Of a stretch of 64,000 nt of DNA, positions 1-9,426 are shown in pieces (the stretch's first letter is position 1; every line of letters starts with the position of its first letter). The position numbers and the translations under genes are program-made. The stretch is taken from the NCBI RefSeq assembly GCF_014651835.1, contig NZ_BMXQ01000001.1:3074120-3138119 (forward strand), given 5' to 3'. A model generated the notes under the pieces. The model was given only the letters and a program-made list of their open reading frames with translations. It was not told the origin of the DNA and did no database searches. This stretch comes from Pigmentiphaga litoralis (lineage in GTDB: Bacteria > Pseudomonadota > Gammaproteobacteria > Burkholderiales > Burkholderiaceae_B).

Positions 1-150
1 TAGCGTGAGCGCGGCCCGCGACGGCGACACTTGCAGCGACGCGCCGATTTGCGTCAGCGCCGGCAAGGACATGTCGGTCGCCAGGGCAGGCAACGCAGAC
101 AGCACCGCAAGAAGGAAAATGAAGGCGACGGAATCGGGACGGATGCGCAT
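1..150 (-). CDS. Bcr/CflA-type MFS efflux transporter, N-terminal part (runs off the window)
   Basis: The first 50 codons of a drug-efflux protein of the major facilitator superfamily are read leftwards from an ATG at 150 and cut by the window edge. The translation begins MRIRPDSVAFIFLLAV and continues through LPALATDMSLPAL. A short basic N-terminus, a first hydrophobic helix and a 'DMSLPAL' turn are typical of the Bcr/CflA (bicyclomycin/chloramphenicol resistance) subgroup. These inner-membrane antiporters export small molecules in exchange for protons. Only helix 1 is visible, so substrate and intactness cannot be judged. Confidence 0.72.
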   Translation of the reverse strand, partial: MRIRPDSVAFIFLLAVLSALPALATDMSLPALTQIGASLQVSPSRAALTL

Positions 151-445
151 GGGTCACTGCGTGCTGCGGGTGGCCTGGCGCGGGCCTCGAGCCCGGCCGT
201 GGACCGGACCCGCGCACGCCAGGCAGCGCCCTGGAGGGGGCCTTCGAGTTTACCCTAGCAACTGCCCGCCCCGGCGGGTGACCCTGAGCCTCTGTGGCTC
301 ATTCCACCGTGGCGCAGGCCCATCTTTGCGCCACCCCATCAACGGATTCCCTGGGCCATACGTCGCAGGCATAATGACTCATCCGACAGTGACCCACCCG
401 ACTTCGCCCCGTGCGAAGGCCACCTCGCCACAAGGTCCCGCCGCC

Positions 446-742
446 ATGCATCATCTGCTTCTTGTCTCCGCCGCGCTTGCCGCCGTGTTGTCGTTGTCCG
501 CTTGCGGCAGCAATGTCTCGCTGGCCGAACCGCAGCCTGTCCGGGGCTATGTGTCGAACGTGGGCACGTTCCAGAACTTCATTGCGACGCAGCCCACGCC
601 GTCGGCGTTCCGGCGGATGTATCCCGATGTCCAGCTGGTGCTGCCGCAAGACATTGCCACGATGGAAATGCGCAACAACAACAGCCGCTATTTTGCGCAG
701 CTGGACAACCAGGGCCGCATCGTCGGCGGCAGCTTCCGCTAA
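446..742 (+). CDS. Small lipoprotein, function unknown
   Basis: This is a 98-residue protein with a lipoprotein signal: MHHLLLVS, a hydrophobic stretch, then the lipobox LSAC at about residue 20. The mature part is short and polar and ends in a repeat-like 'NNNSRYFAQLDNQGRIVGG' segment. I do not recognise a family. The ATG at 446 is preferred over the much longer open frame upstream because the signal peptide starts exactly here and an AAGG lies about 10 bases before it. It stands alone between a divergent transporter and a phospholipase-D gene. A GC-rich hairpin (754-770) follows the stop. Confidence 0.6.
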   Translation: MHHLLLVSAALAAVLSLSACGSNVSLAEPQPVRGYVSNVGTFQNFIATQPTPSAFRRMYPDVQLVLPQDIATMEMRNNNSRYFAQLDNQGRIVGGSFR

Positions 743-1051
743 CGCGCACACGGGCCGCCACCCCGGCGGCAGCGCGTCTTGGGCCCGTCGTCGTCCGCCT
801 TCGGTTCGCATGGGCGGCCGGCGGCCCTTTGGACTGGAACACAGCACGTGACACCTGGAGTTTCTATCGGACGGTTACAGGCGTAAACGGTTTTGCGTGG
901 CTCATCAGCAAGCCCTGCGCCGTGCTACAACCTTCCAGCCCATCCGTAGCGGTCCGATCCCCGGGCCGCCGGCGGCGTGCAGCGTCTCTTTCCAGGTTGA
1001 CCGAATGCCTGTTGTCGCCTTTGCCTTTTTGCCCCGGTCAGGGAGCCTTAC
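743..1051. other. Intergenic, no gene seen
   Basis: About 310 bases lie between the lipoprotein and the phospholipase-D gene. Just after the lipoprotein stop, GCCGCC (754-759) can pair with GGCGGC (765-770). This could be a terminator hairpin, but there is no T-run. The rest holds only shadow reading frames. The promoter of the next gene should lie here, but I see no convincing -35/-10 pair. Confidence 0.4.
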
Positions 1052-2644
1052 ATGACCGGGCAGGACCTTCCACGCCTGTACGCAGGCCGCAGTCAATCCG
1101 TCGTGGCGTGGTGGCGCGCCTCCTGTACTACCTTGCTGCTGGCCACCGCCCTGTCGGTAGGCGGATGCGCGCTGCCGTCCCAGGAAGGCCGCATGGAATC
1201 CCAGGCGATCAGCGCGGCCGAAGGTGCAAGCACACGCATCGGTCGATCGCTCGCAGGCGCGGCGTCCGCCAACCCGGGGCTGACTGGCATCAGCCCCCTG
1301 TCGGACGCGCGCGGAGCCTTCGCCGCCCGGATGCGGCTGGTACAGGGCGCGGAACGCACGATCGATGTGCAGTCCTACATCTGGCACAAGGACGCGACCG
1401 GCACGCTGCTGTTGCGGGCGCTTCATGATGCGGCCGAGCGCGGCGTGCGCGTGCGCCTGCTGCTGGACGACAACGGCACGGCGGGCCTGGACGATGCGCT
1501 GGCTGCGCTCGACCGCCACCCCAAGATCGAAGTGCGCCTGTTCAACCCGTTTTCGGTACGGTCCCCGAAGGCGATTGGCTACCTGACGCACTTTGATCGC
1601 GCCAACCGGCGCATGCACAACAAGTCGTTCACGGTCGACAACCAGGCCACCATCGTTGGCGGACGAAATATCGGCGACGAGTACTTTGGCGCCACCGACG
1701 ACGTGGTTTTTGCCGACCTGGACGTCATTGCCGTGGGCGCTGTCGTGCCGGACATGTCGAAAGACTTCGACCGGTACTGGGCCAGCCTGTCGGCCTATCC
1801 CATCGACCGCATCCTGGCTTCCAAAAAGCCGGTGCCGCTCGAAGAGGCTTTGCCGCCGCTTGCCGAAGACAATCCGCAGGCCAACCGCTACCGGAAAGCC
1901 AATGACGAATCTCGCCTGCTCGACTCGCTGTACGAGGGCAAGATCGAATTTCAGTGGAGCAAGGTGCGGATGATCAGCGACGATCCGCGCAAGGGCCTGG
2001 GCGAGGCGCCCGACAACAAGCTGATGATGCCGCGGATCATGCAGATACTGGATACGCCGCGGGAAAGCCTGGACCTGGTGTCGTCCTATTTCGTGCCGGC
2101 GGAGACGGGAACGGCAGCATTTAGCCAGCTCGCCCAGGACCGGGTCAAGGTGCGCATCCTGACCAATGCCCTGGAAGCCACCGACGTGGCGCCGGTACAT
2201 GCCGGCTATGCCAAGCGCCGCAAGGCCCTGCTGGAAGCGGGAGTCACGCTGTACGAGATGCGTCGCCAACCCGGCGCCGAAACGTCGGATGCCGGCGGCC
2301 CGTTGGGCAGCTCCGGTTCCAGCCTGCACGCCAAGACCTTTGCGGTGGACCGCAAGCGCATGTTCGTCGGGTCGTACAACTTCGACCCGCGATCGGAAAA
2401 GCTCAACACCGAACTCGGCTTCGTGATCGACAACCCGAAGCTGACCAGCGCCGTACATGCCGCCTTCGACGAAAAGATCCCGCAGGTCTCGTACGAGGTG
2501 CGGCTGGACGACAAGGGCGATATGTACTGGCTGGCCTGGGAAGACGGCAAGCAGGTGCGCTACGACTCGGAACCCAACACCGGATTGCTCAAGGGTCTGG
2601 CAATCCGGGTGTTGTCGTGGCTGCCGATCGACTGGCTGCTGTAG
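1052..2644 (+). CDS. clsC: Phospholipase D family protein, ClsC (YmdC)-like cardiolipin synthase
   Basis: This 530-residue protein carries two HKD (H-x-K-x4-D) motifs, the mark of the phospholipase D superfamily: H189/K191/D196 (HNKSFTVD) and H426/K428/D433 (HAKTFAVD). The flanking 'VGGRNIGDEYF' and 'GSYNFDPRS' match the ClsC branch, which in E. coli makes cardiolipin from phosphatidylglycerol and phosphatidylethanolamine. The N-terminus has a hydrophobic segment ending in a lipobox-like VGGC (C39), so it may be membrane-anchored. A GGGAG precedes the ATG at 1052. The next gene, convergent, is opgG. In E. coli clsC also lies by the opg genes, which supports the assignment. The exact lipid reaction is inferred from the family. 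Confidence 0.8.
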   Translation: MTGQDLPRLYAGRSQSVVAWWRASCTTLLLATALSVGGCALPSQEGRMESQAISAAEGASTRIGRSLAGAASANPGLTGISPLSDARGAFAARMRLVQGAERTIDVQSYIWHKDATGTLLLRALHDAAERGVRVRLLLDDNGTAGLDDALAALDRHPKIEVRLFNPFSVRSPKAIGYLTHFDRANRRMHNKSFTVDNQATIVGGRNIGDEYFGATDDVVFADLDVIAVGAVVPDMSKDFDRYWASLSAYPIDRILASKKPVPLEEALPPLAEDNPQANRYRKANDESRLLDSLYEGKIEFQWSKVRMISDDPRKGLGEAPDNKLMMPRIMQILDTPRESLDLVSSYFVPAETGTAAFSQLAQDRVKVRILTNALEATDVAPVHAGYAKRRKALLEAGVTLYEMRRQPGAETSDAGGPLGSSGSSLHAKTFAVDRKRMFVGSYNFDPRSEKLNTELGFVIDNPKLTSAVHAAFDEKIPQVSYEVRLDDKGDMYWLAWEDGKQVRYDSEPNTGLLKGLAIRVLSWLPIDWLL

Positions 2645-2662
2645 CCGATCAGCGAGCCCTGG

Positions 2663-4255
2663 TTACCGCCCCACCGTGACCGAGTTGGGCGGGATCTGGT
2701 AGCTCCAGGTCTCGCTCAGGACCTTGTCCCCCTGCGCCACTGCCGCACGCAGTTCCACGGCCTGGGTCGGATCGTTGACCTTCACCCGCAGGTTGATGCG
2801 ATATCCGCGGATGACCGGATTGCGTTCCAGCGACTGGTGCAGGATCTCGGCATTGCCGCTGTAGCTGACCACCGGCCGCACCGACGCGTCGGGCGGCAGG
2901 TTCGCCAGGGATGCACCTTCAAAGTCGACCAGCAGGCCCACGCTGCCGTCCAGGTGACGGATCAGGTTGGCTTGCGTGATCTCGCCCGCAGTGCGCAGCG
3001 TCTGCTTCACATAAGCGATGTCCTTGTCGATCAGCGCCGGCTCGTTCATGGTCCAGTGCATGCGGTAGTCGTACTGCATGGGTTGGCCCTTGGCGGGCTT
3101 GGCGTCGGGCGTCCAGAAGGCGACGATGTTGTCGTTGGTTTCGTCGGGGGTCGGGATCTCGACCAGTTCGACCTGGCCCTTGCCCCAATCGCCTTGCGGC
3201 TCGATCCAGGCGCTCGGGCGCAGATCGTAGCGGTCCTTCAGGTCTTCGTAGCGCGAAAATTCGCGGCCGCGCTGCAGCAGGCCAAAGCCCTTGGGCTGGT
3301 TGACGCGGAAAGTGCTGACGGCCAGATCGCGCGGATTGTTCAGCGGACGCCACAGCCATTCGCCGTCACCGGTATGGATCGCCAGGCCGTTCGAATCATG
3401 CAGCGCAGGCCGGTAATTCTGCGTGCTGTCGGTACGTTGATTGGGCCCGAACAGGAACATGCTGGTCAGCGGCGCAATGCCGATCTTGTTGACGCTGCTG
3501 CGCGAAAACACCCGCGACTGCACGTCCAGCACGGCGTCATCCCCCGGTCGCAGCGTGAACCGGTAGGCGCCGGTGGCGCGCTGCGAATCCATCAACGCGT
3601 AGATGACCAGTTGGCGGTCTTGCGGCTTGGGCCGCTCGATCCAGAATTCGCGGAACGCCGGGAATTCTTCACCACTGGTCAGTGCGGTGTCGATCGCCAG
3701 TCCCCGCGCCGACAGGCCATACACCTGGCCCTTGCCGATCACCCGGAAGTAGCTGGCCCCCAGGACGCTCATGATCTCGTCCTGCTTGTCCTTCTGATTG
3801 ATCGGGTACAGCACGCGAAAGCCCGCATAGCCCAGCCGCGATGTCTGCTCCTTGTCGAAGTGCAGGTCGCCAAAGTGGAAGCGTTCGGGGTCGTAGCGGA
3901 TTTCCTGCACGCCCTGCGGCGTGATCTCGCTGATGCGCACCGGGGTGTTGAAATGCATGCCCTGGTGATAGAAGCTGAGCTTGAACGGCGTATCGAGGTC
4001 TTTCCACTCCACCTTGTCGGCGCGCGGCTGGATCTTCATGTAGTCGGCAAACTGCATGCGGCTGAACACCGGCGGCAGATTGCTGGCCGGCGCGGCGTAC
4101 GGTTTGTCCACCAGCGCCTTGGCTTTGGCAGTCACGTCGTCCAGCGAGAAGGCATGGACCTGTGCGGCGCCCAGCAGCATGCCGAGACATGAAAGGCTTA
4201 ACGAGGTCAGCACCGAAGGACGACGCACGGAAGCTCTGATGGCAAAAAAGACCAC
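2663..4255 (-). CDS. opgG: Glucan biosynthesis protein G/D (periplasmic)
   Basis: The product is a periplasmic protein of the MdoG/OpgG-OpgD family, which shapes osmoregulated periplasmic glucans (beta-1,2 backbone). Recent work places the family in glycoside hydrolase family GH186. The mature part starts [13 protein letters not shown] and runs about 495 residues, the usual length. The frame stays open to 4411, but a GTG at 4255 has GGAG six bases upstream and gives a sensible signal peptide with a double Arg and cleavage after VHA (residue 35). A GTG at 4228 is the alternative. No opgH synthase gene is in the window, so G-versus-D identity is not settled. It is divergent from bglX across about 260 bases. 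Confidence 0.85.
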   Translation of the reverse strand: MVFFAIRASVRRPSVLTSLSLSCLGMLLGAAQVHAFSLDDVTAKAKALVDKPYAAPASNLPPVFSRMQFADYMKIQPRADKVEWKDLDTPFKLSFYHQGMHFNTPVRISEITPQGVQEIRYDPERFHFGDLHFDKEQTSRLGYAGFRVLYPINQKDKQDEIMSVLGASYFRVIGKGQVYGLSARGLAIDTALTSGEEFPAFREFWIERPKPQDRQLVIYALMDSQRATGAYRFTLRPGDDAVLDVQSRVFSRSSVNKIGIAPLTSMFLFGPNQRTDSTQNYRPALHDSNGLAIHTGDGEWLWRPLNNPRDLAVSTFRVNQPKGFGLLQRGREFSRYEDLKDRYDLRPSAWIEPQGDWGKGQVELVEIPTPDETNDNIVAFWTPDAKPAKGQPMQYDYRMHWTMNEPALIDKDIAYVKQTLRTAGEITQANLIRHLDGSVGLLVDFEGASLANLPPDASVRPVVSYSGNAEILHQSLERNPVIRGYRINLRVKVNDPTQAVELRAAVAQGDKVLSETWSYQIPPNSVTVGR

Positions 4256-4514
4256 GGAAATCTCCAGAAATTTGCGATGGATCGCGGACAGCCGGTCGTC
4301 CGCCACCCGCAAGGTATCACGATGACGGGCCGCCGCCGCGGGTAAACCATAGCAGAACGGCCTCGATGGCCTTGGCTGAGCACGTGAGCAGGCGCTCGCA
4401 AGGTAGCGCAATTACAATAGGTCCCTGCCGCATCACCGCATCAACGTGCAAGCCGCCGCGCACCGTCCCTTTACCGGGCACCCTGGCGGCTTGCCAGTCC
4501 GAGATCGTCATCCC

Positions 4515-6809
4515 ATGAAAATGTTGTGTTCGCTGGCGCTCGTCGCCAGCCTGGTCAGCCTTCCCACCCTGGCGGCCACGCCTGCTGCGCTGCTCGACAA
4601 CAAGCCGGCGTTCATTGCCGGTCTCATCAAGAAGATGACGCTGGAAGAAAAGATCGGCCAGTTGCGGCTGATCAGCATCGGCACCGAAATGCCGCAGCCG
4701 CGCATCCTTCAGGAAATTGCGGCGGGCCGCATCGGCGGCACCTTCAATACCGTGACCCCGAGTGAAAACCGGCCCCTGCAAGACGCCGCGGTCAAGCACA
4801 GCCGCCTGGGCATCCCGATCTTCTTTGCCTATGACATCGTGCACGGCCACCGTACGGTGTTTCCGATAAGCCTGGGGCAGGCGTCGAGCTGGGACATGGA
4901 CGCCATCGCGCTGGGCGCGCGCACGTCCGCCATCGAAGCGACCGCCGACGGCATTGACATGACCTTCGCGCCCATGGTCGACATCTCGCGCGACCCGCGC
5001 TGGGGCCGGATGTCCGAAGGCTTTGGCGAAGACCCCCATCTGGTCTCCGAGATCGCAAAGGTCACGGTGCGCGGCTTCCAGGGCAACTCGGCTGCGAACC
5101 GCGACAGCCTGATGGCCAGCGTGAAGCACTTTGCCCTGTACGGCGCGGTGGAAGGCGGCCGCGACTACAACACGGTCGACATGAGCCCGATGCGCATGTA
5201 CCAGGACTATCTGCCCCCCTACCGCGCGGCGATTGACGCCGGCGCGGGCGGCGTCATGGTCGCGCTCAATTCGATCAACGGCGTGCCGGCCACGTCCAAC
5301 ACCTGGCTGATGCACGACCTGCTGCGCAAGGATTGGGGCTTCAAGGGCGTGACCGTCAGCGACCACGGCGCCATTACCGAGCTGGTGCGGCACGGCGTGG
5401 CGCAGGACGACCGGGAAGCGGCGCGGCTGGCCATCAAGGCCGGCATCGACATGAGCATGCATGACGCCCTGTACCTGCAGGAATTGCCAGGGTTGATCAA
5501 GTCCGGCGCCGTGTCGATCCGCGAGATCGACAATGCCGTGCGCGAAGTGCTGGGCGCCAAATACGACATGGGCCTGTTCCACGACCCGTACCGCCGCATC
5601 GGCGTGGCCGCGAATGATCCGGCCGACGTCAACGCCGAAAGCCGCCTGCACCGCGCGGCGGCCCGCCAGGTGGCGCGCGCGTCCATGGTGCTGCTGGAAA
5701 ACCGCAACCAGACCCTGCCCCTGAAAAAAAGCGGCACCATCGCCCTGGTCGGGCCATTGGCCGATTCACAGCTGGACATCCTGGGCAGCTGGTCCGCCGC
5801 CGGGGTCGCCAAGCAGGCGATCACCCTGCGCCAGGGCTTGCGGGACGTGGCGGGCGACAAGGTGCGCGTTATTTATGCGCGCGGCGCCAACATCAGCAAT
5901 GACGAACGTATCGTTGAATACCTGAACTATCTGGACACCGACAATCCCGAGATCGTCCAGGACAAGCGCTCGCCCGCCGACATGATCGCCGAAGCGGTCA
6001 AGATCGCCGAGGAAGCCGACGTGATCGTGGCCGCGGTGGGCGAATCGCGCGGCATGTCGCATGAATCGTCCAGCCGGACCCGGCTCGACATCCCTCCCAG
6101 CCAGCGCGCGCTGCTGGAAGCGCTCAAGGCCACGGGCAAGCCGCTGGTGCTGGTGCTGATGAACGGGCGTCCGCTTGAACTGACGTGGGAGCAGGCCCAT
6201 GCCGACGCCGTGCTCGAAACCTGGTTCAGCGGAACCGAAGGTGGGCACGCCATTGCCGACGTGCTGTTCGGCGACTACAACCCATCGGGCAAACTGCCCG
6301 TGTCGTTTCCCCGGTCCGTGGGACAGATCCCGACCTATTACAACCGCCTGCGTGTCGGCCGGCCCTTCGTGGAAGGCAAGCCGGGCAACTACACCTCGCA
6401 GTACTTCGAAGAAACCAACGGCCCGCTCTACCCCTTCGGCTACGGCCTGAGCTATACCGACTTTGACGTCTCGCCGATCACGCTGTCGGCGCCGGTCATG
6501 GCGCGCAAGGGCAAGCTCGACGCGTCCGTCACGGTCCGCAACTCGGGCGCGCGGGATGGCGAAACCGTGGTGCAGCTATATATCCATGACGAGGCCGCCT
6601 CGGTGGTGCGCGCGGAAAAAGAACTCAAAGACTTCCGCAAGGTGGCTTTGAAGGCGGGCGAAAGCCGCACGATCAGGTTCACGCTCGATGAAGACGACCT
6701 GAAGTTCTTCAATGCCCGCCTGCAGCATGTGGCCGAAGCCGGGCGATTCGCGGTGCAGATCGGTCTCGATTCGCAGAACGTGCAGGAGGCGACGTTTGAC
6801 CTGCGGTGA
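4515..6809 (+). CDS. bglX: Periplasmic beta-glucosidase (GH3)
   Basis: This 764-residue protein is almost the length of E. coli BglX and follows it closely: signal peptide MKMLCSLALVASL...TLA, then 'MTLEEKIGQLRLIS', 'FFAYDIVHGHRTVFPISLG', 'DPRWGRMSEGFGED', and the nucleophile motif VSDHGAI with Asp283. A GH3 C-terminal domain and a fibronectin-III-like domain (from about residue 650) follow. It removes terminal beta-linked glucose from oligosaccharides in the periplasm. The ATG at 4515 is chosen because the signal peptide begins there; the frame is open further upstream. Its divergent neighbour makes periplasmic glucans, so it may trim or recycle them. That link is inference. Confidence 0.92.
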   Translation: MKMLCSLALVASLVSLPTLAATPAALLDNKPAFIAGLIKKMTLEEKIGQLRLISIGTEMPQPRILQEIAAGRIGGTFNTVTPSENRPLQDAAVKHSRLGIPIFFAYDIVHGHRTVFPISLGQASSWDMDAIALGARTSAIEATADGIDMTFAPMVDISRDPRWGRMSEGFGEDPHLVSEIAKVTVRGFQGNSAANRDSLMASVKHFALYGAVEGGRDYNTVDMSPMRMYQDYLPPYRAAIDAGAGGVMVALNSINGVPATSNTWLMHDLLRKDWGFKGVTVSDHGAITELVRHGVAQDDREAARLAIKAGIDMSMHDALYLQELPGLIKSGAVSIREIDNAVREVLGAKYDMGLFHDPYRRIGVAANDPADVNAESRLHRAAARQVARASMVLLENRNQTLPLKKSGTIALVGPLADSQLDILGSWSAAGVAKQAITLRQGLRDVAGDKVRVIYARGANISNDERIVEYLNYLDTDNPEIVQDKRSPADMIAEAVKIAEEADVIVAAVGESRGMSHESSSRTRLDIPPSQRALLEALKATGKPLVLVLMNGRPLELTWEQAHADAVLETWFSGTEGGHAIADVLFGDYNPSGKLPVSFPRSVGQIPTYYNRLRVGRPFVEGKPGNYTSQYFEETNGPLYPFGYGLSYTDFDVSPITLSAPVMARKGKLDASVTVRNSGARDGETVVQLYIHDEAASVVRAEKELKDFRKVALKAGESRTIRFTLDEDDLKFFNARLQHVAEAGRFAVQIGLDSQNVQEATFDLR

Positions 6810-7098
6810 CCCCACCGCGCGCGCAGAGGGCGTTACCAAATGCCACGGCAGTGTGCCAAGGCTCACGCTACTATTTGCCGCTGAGCACCGGTCGCGGCGC
6901 CCTTCCCGCGTGCGTCGATTCGATCCGCCCTGCGGGATCCCGGACGCCCCGCGCGGTAGCGGCTCCCCACTCGTTCCAGACCAAAGGTTTCCATGAAGCA
7001 TCGGACCTGCAGCACGCGCCCTCGCGGCTGCCCTTCCCTTGACGCTGTACTGCCCCCAAGCGCAACGCCAGCGCGCATGAAGACTGAGGAATGACGAC
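6810..7098. other. Intergenic upstream of the KaiC-like gene
   Basis: No convincing gene is seen. A 34-codon frame (6993-7094) overlaps the ribosome-binding region of the next gene and looks incidental. The GAGGA at 7086-7090 is the ribosome-binding site of the GTG-started KaiC-like gene. Confidence 0.4.
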
Positions 7099-8547
7099 GT
7101 GGTGAACCGTTTGAAGCGTCTCGAGAGCGCCGTTCCCGGGCTCGATGACATCCTGTGCGGCGGGTTCGTCGAAGGGGCGTCTTACATCCTTCGTGGCCGC
7201 CCAGGCGCAGGCAAGACCATCCTGGCCAACCAGGTCGCTTTTGCCCAGGCCCGCGAAGGCAACAGCATCATGTACGTGACGCTGCTGGCCGAATCGCATG
7301 AACGCCTGTTCGAGGCCCTTTCGACGCTCGACTTCTACGACGCCCAGCACGTTGGCAGCAACATGATCTATCTCAGCCTGTTCCAGACCCTGCGGTCGGA
7401 AGGGCTGGACGCCGTCGTGACCATGCTGCGCAAGGAAATGGCGCGGCGCAATCCGACGATGCTGGTGGTGGATGGCCTGCTGACCGCGCGCGACGCCGCC
7501 GACGACTCGCTCGACGTCAAGACCTTTGTGGCCGAACTGCAGGCCAACGCCGCGTTTTCCCGCTGCACGATTTTGCTGTTGACAAGCGCCCAGCCGGGCG
7601 ACGCCAGTCCCGAACACACCATGGTCGATGGCGTGATCGAACTGCACGAAGACTTTGCCGGCGCGCGCACCTCGCGCCGTTTGCAGGTCACCAAGTCTCG
7701 GGGCAGCAATGCGTTGTCCGGCCTGCACCATTACGAGATCACGCAGGGCGGCATGGCGGTGTTTCCGCGCCTCGAGGCCCTGCTGTCGCATCCGTCGATG
7801 CTGGACGCCGCGCCCCCCGAACGCCTGCCCAGCGGCGTTGACGGGTTCGACGAACTGATCGGCGGCGGTGTGCCTGCTGCGTCGGTGACGCTCGCCATGG
7901 GACCGTCGGGCACCGGCAAGACGACGCTTGGCCTGTCGTTCCTGAAGCTTGCGACGCCCGAAGACCCTGCCGTGATGATCAGTTTTGCTGAATCGCCGCA
8001 GCGACTGTTCCGCAAGGCGAATGCCATCGGCATCGATCTGGAATCGATGGTGGCTTCGAAGGCGGTCACCCTGCTCTGGCGGCCGCTGACCGAAAGCCTG
8101 GTCGACAAGATCGCCTATGACCTGCTCGACGCGGTCGCCGCGGTGAACGCGTGCCGCGTCGTGATCGACGGCTACAGCGCCCTTGAACGCACCATGCTCG
8201 ACAAGACGCGCGTCGTCGAATTCTTTTCGGCGCTTGGCAACGAACTGAAGGGCCGCGGCGCCACCGTCCTTGCGACGTGGGAAACGCGCAATCTGTTCGG
8301 CCTGAGCACCGAAAGCCCGACACCCGAAATTTCTGGCATCGTCGACAACCTGCTGCTCCTGCAGCAGCATCCGGCCGGCGCCGACCTGCGTCGCGTGGTG
8401 GGCATCCTCAAGATCCGTGACGGCTACTATCCCTCGTCGATGTACGAGGTGGCGGTCGGCCAGGGTGGGCTGCGCGCTTGCGGCAAGTTCGATGCGTCCA
8501 ATCCCTCCCTGGACGAGCTGCGCGCGCCTGCTCCCCGGGTCGACTAG
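7099..8547 (+). CDS. KaiC-like ATPase with two RecA-type domains
   Basis: The 482-residue protein has two tandem KaiC/RadA-type ATPase domains. Domain 1 has Walker A GRPGAGKT (33-40) and a Walker B-like strand MLVVDGL. Domain 2 has Walker A GPSGTGKT (268-275) and RVVIDGYSALE. Where cyanobacterial KaiC has a pair of catalytic glutamates, both domains read A-E (LLAESHE and SFAESPQ). The GTG start at 7099 has GAGGA eight bases upstream. Such proteins outside cyanobacteria are usually signalling ATPases rather than clocks. The gene is followed after 17 bases by a stand-alone receiver, so the two probably form one signalling unit. No kaiA or kaiB is nearby. Confidence 0.88.
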   Translation: MVNRLKRLESAVPGLDDILCGGFVEGASYILRGRPGAGKTILANQVAFAQAREGNSIMYVTLLAESHERLFEALSTLDFYDAQHVGSNMIYLSLFQTLRSEGLDAVVTMLRKEMARRNPTMLVVDGLLTARDAADDSLDVKTFVAELQANAAFSRCTILLLTSAQPGDASPEHTMVDGVIELHEDFAGARTSRRLQVTKSRGSNALSGLHHYEITQGGMAVFPRLEALLSHPSMLDAAPPERLPSGVDGFDELIGGGVPAASVTLAMGPSGTGKTTLGLSFLKLATPEDPAVMISFAESPQRLFRKANAIGIDLESMVASKAVTLLWRPLTESLVDKIAYDLLDAVAAVNACRVVIDGYSALERTMLDKTRVVEFFSALGNELKGRGATVLATWETRNLFGLSTESPTPEISGIVDNLLLLQQHPAGADLRRVVGILKIRDGYYPSSMYEVAVGQGGLRACGKFDASNPSLDELRAPAPRVD

Positions 8548-8564
8548 GGCGGAGCGGGCATCCT

Positions 8565-8927
8565 ATGACCAAGATCGTGGTAGTCGATGACGAGAGCCTG
8601 CTCGTAGACGTCCTTGCTTTCGCCCTCGAGGACGAAGGGTACGAGGTCGCGCTCGCTTATCACGGCAAGATGGCGCTCGAGCTGATCCTGGAATCGCCTC
8701 CCGCGCTGGTCATTACCGACTTCATGATGCCGCTCATGACCGGCCTGGAGCTTGCCCAGGACCTCAAGGCCCGACCCGAATACCAGGATCTGCCCATCAT
8801 CCTCGTCAGCGGCGCCCAGGGCGCCCTTGCACGACGGCATCCTGAGCTGTTTGCCCGGGTGTTCGACAAACCCTATTCCTTGCCGGATCTGCTGGCACAG
8901 GTCCAAGAGCTGGCCGGCCCGGCCTGA
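8565..8927 (+). CDS. Single-domain response regulator (CheY-like receiver)
   Basis: This 120-residue protein consists only of a receiver domain. The acidic pair D8/D9, phosphoacceptor D52 (ALVITDFMMP), S82 and K102 (FDKPYS) are all present, so it should accept phosphate. It has no output domain and would act by protein-protein contact. The ATG at 8565 has GGAG upstream; the open frame extends into the previous gene but starts far less sensibly there. It follows the KaiC-like ATPase closely and is probably cotranscribed. Its kinase is not in the window. Confidence 0.9.
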   Translation: MTKIVVVDDESLLVDVLAFALEDEGYEVALAYHGKMALELILESPPALVITDFMMPLMTGLELAQDLKARPEYQDLPIILVSGAQGALARRHPELFARVFDKPYSLPDLLAQVQELAGPA

Positions 8928-9426
8928 GCGCCTGGACGGCTGCGCGGGTCCTCCCGCTGCCGCGTAATCCCCTTTTTCGTTTGCCACCCCAGCGCGCCAG
9001 GCAGCTTAGTCATGGCGTGGATACGTGCGACCACATCGTGCGACCGCAGCTCGCCATCCGGTCGCCCGCCAACCGCCGCCGATATTAATCCCTTAAAAAC
9101 ATCACTTGCCCTGCGCGGATTACATCGCTGTTTTACCCAACTAGTCTTCTCAAAATAGCCACACGGGCGACGCTGGTGCAGGAGAAAACCCCCTGCACCC
9201 GTGAATGTTATCGATTGCAGATAGTTAAATTAACGTTCTGGGATAACACAAGGCTTAATTAACTTCATTGACTCGCCCTTGCTCAACCGTTTTACGTATC
9301 TAATTCACTCACAGTGCGCATATTGCGCGATAAACAAGTCGGGACGATCGTTCGATTTTCCCGAAAGCACCGATCCTGACTTGGGAAAACCCAGCTCAGA
9401 ATGAACAATGCCAAAGGCACATCGTC
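8928..9426. promoter_or_regulatory. AT-rich leader region of the TPS operon
   Basis: This 500-base gap is clearly richer in A and T than its surroundings from about 9080 on and contains no gene. It holds TTAATTAA (about 9255) and runs such as GTTAAATTAACG. TTGACT at 9268-9273 followed 17 bases later by TTTACG is the best sigma-70-like pair I see, but it is weak. A small hairpin (GCGGG 8944-8948 / CCCGC 8953-8957) lies after the receiver gene, with a T-run at 8973-8977 that is too distant for a standard terminator. Because it precedes a surface-adhesin operon, it is the likely place for regulated transcription. Confidence 0.45.

Noticed and set aside
905-2458. 517-codon minus-strand frame
   Set aside because: Antisense to the phospholipase-D gene with both HKD motifs.
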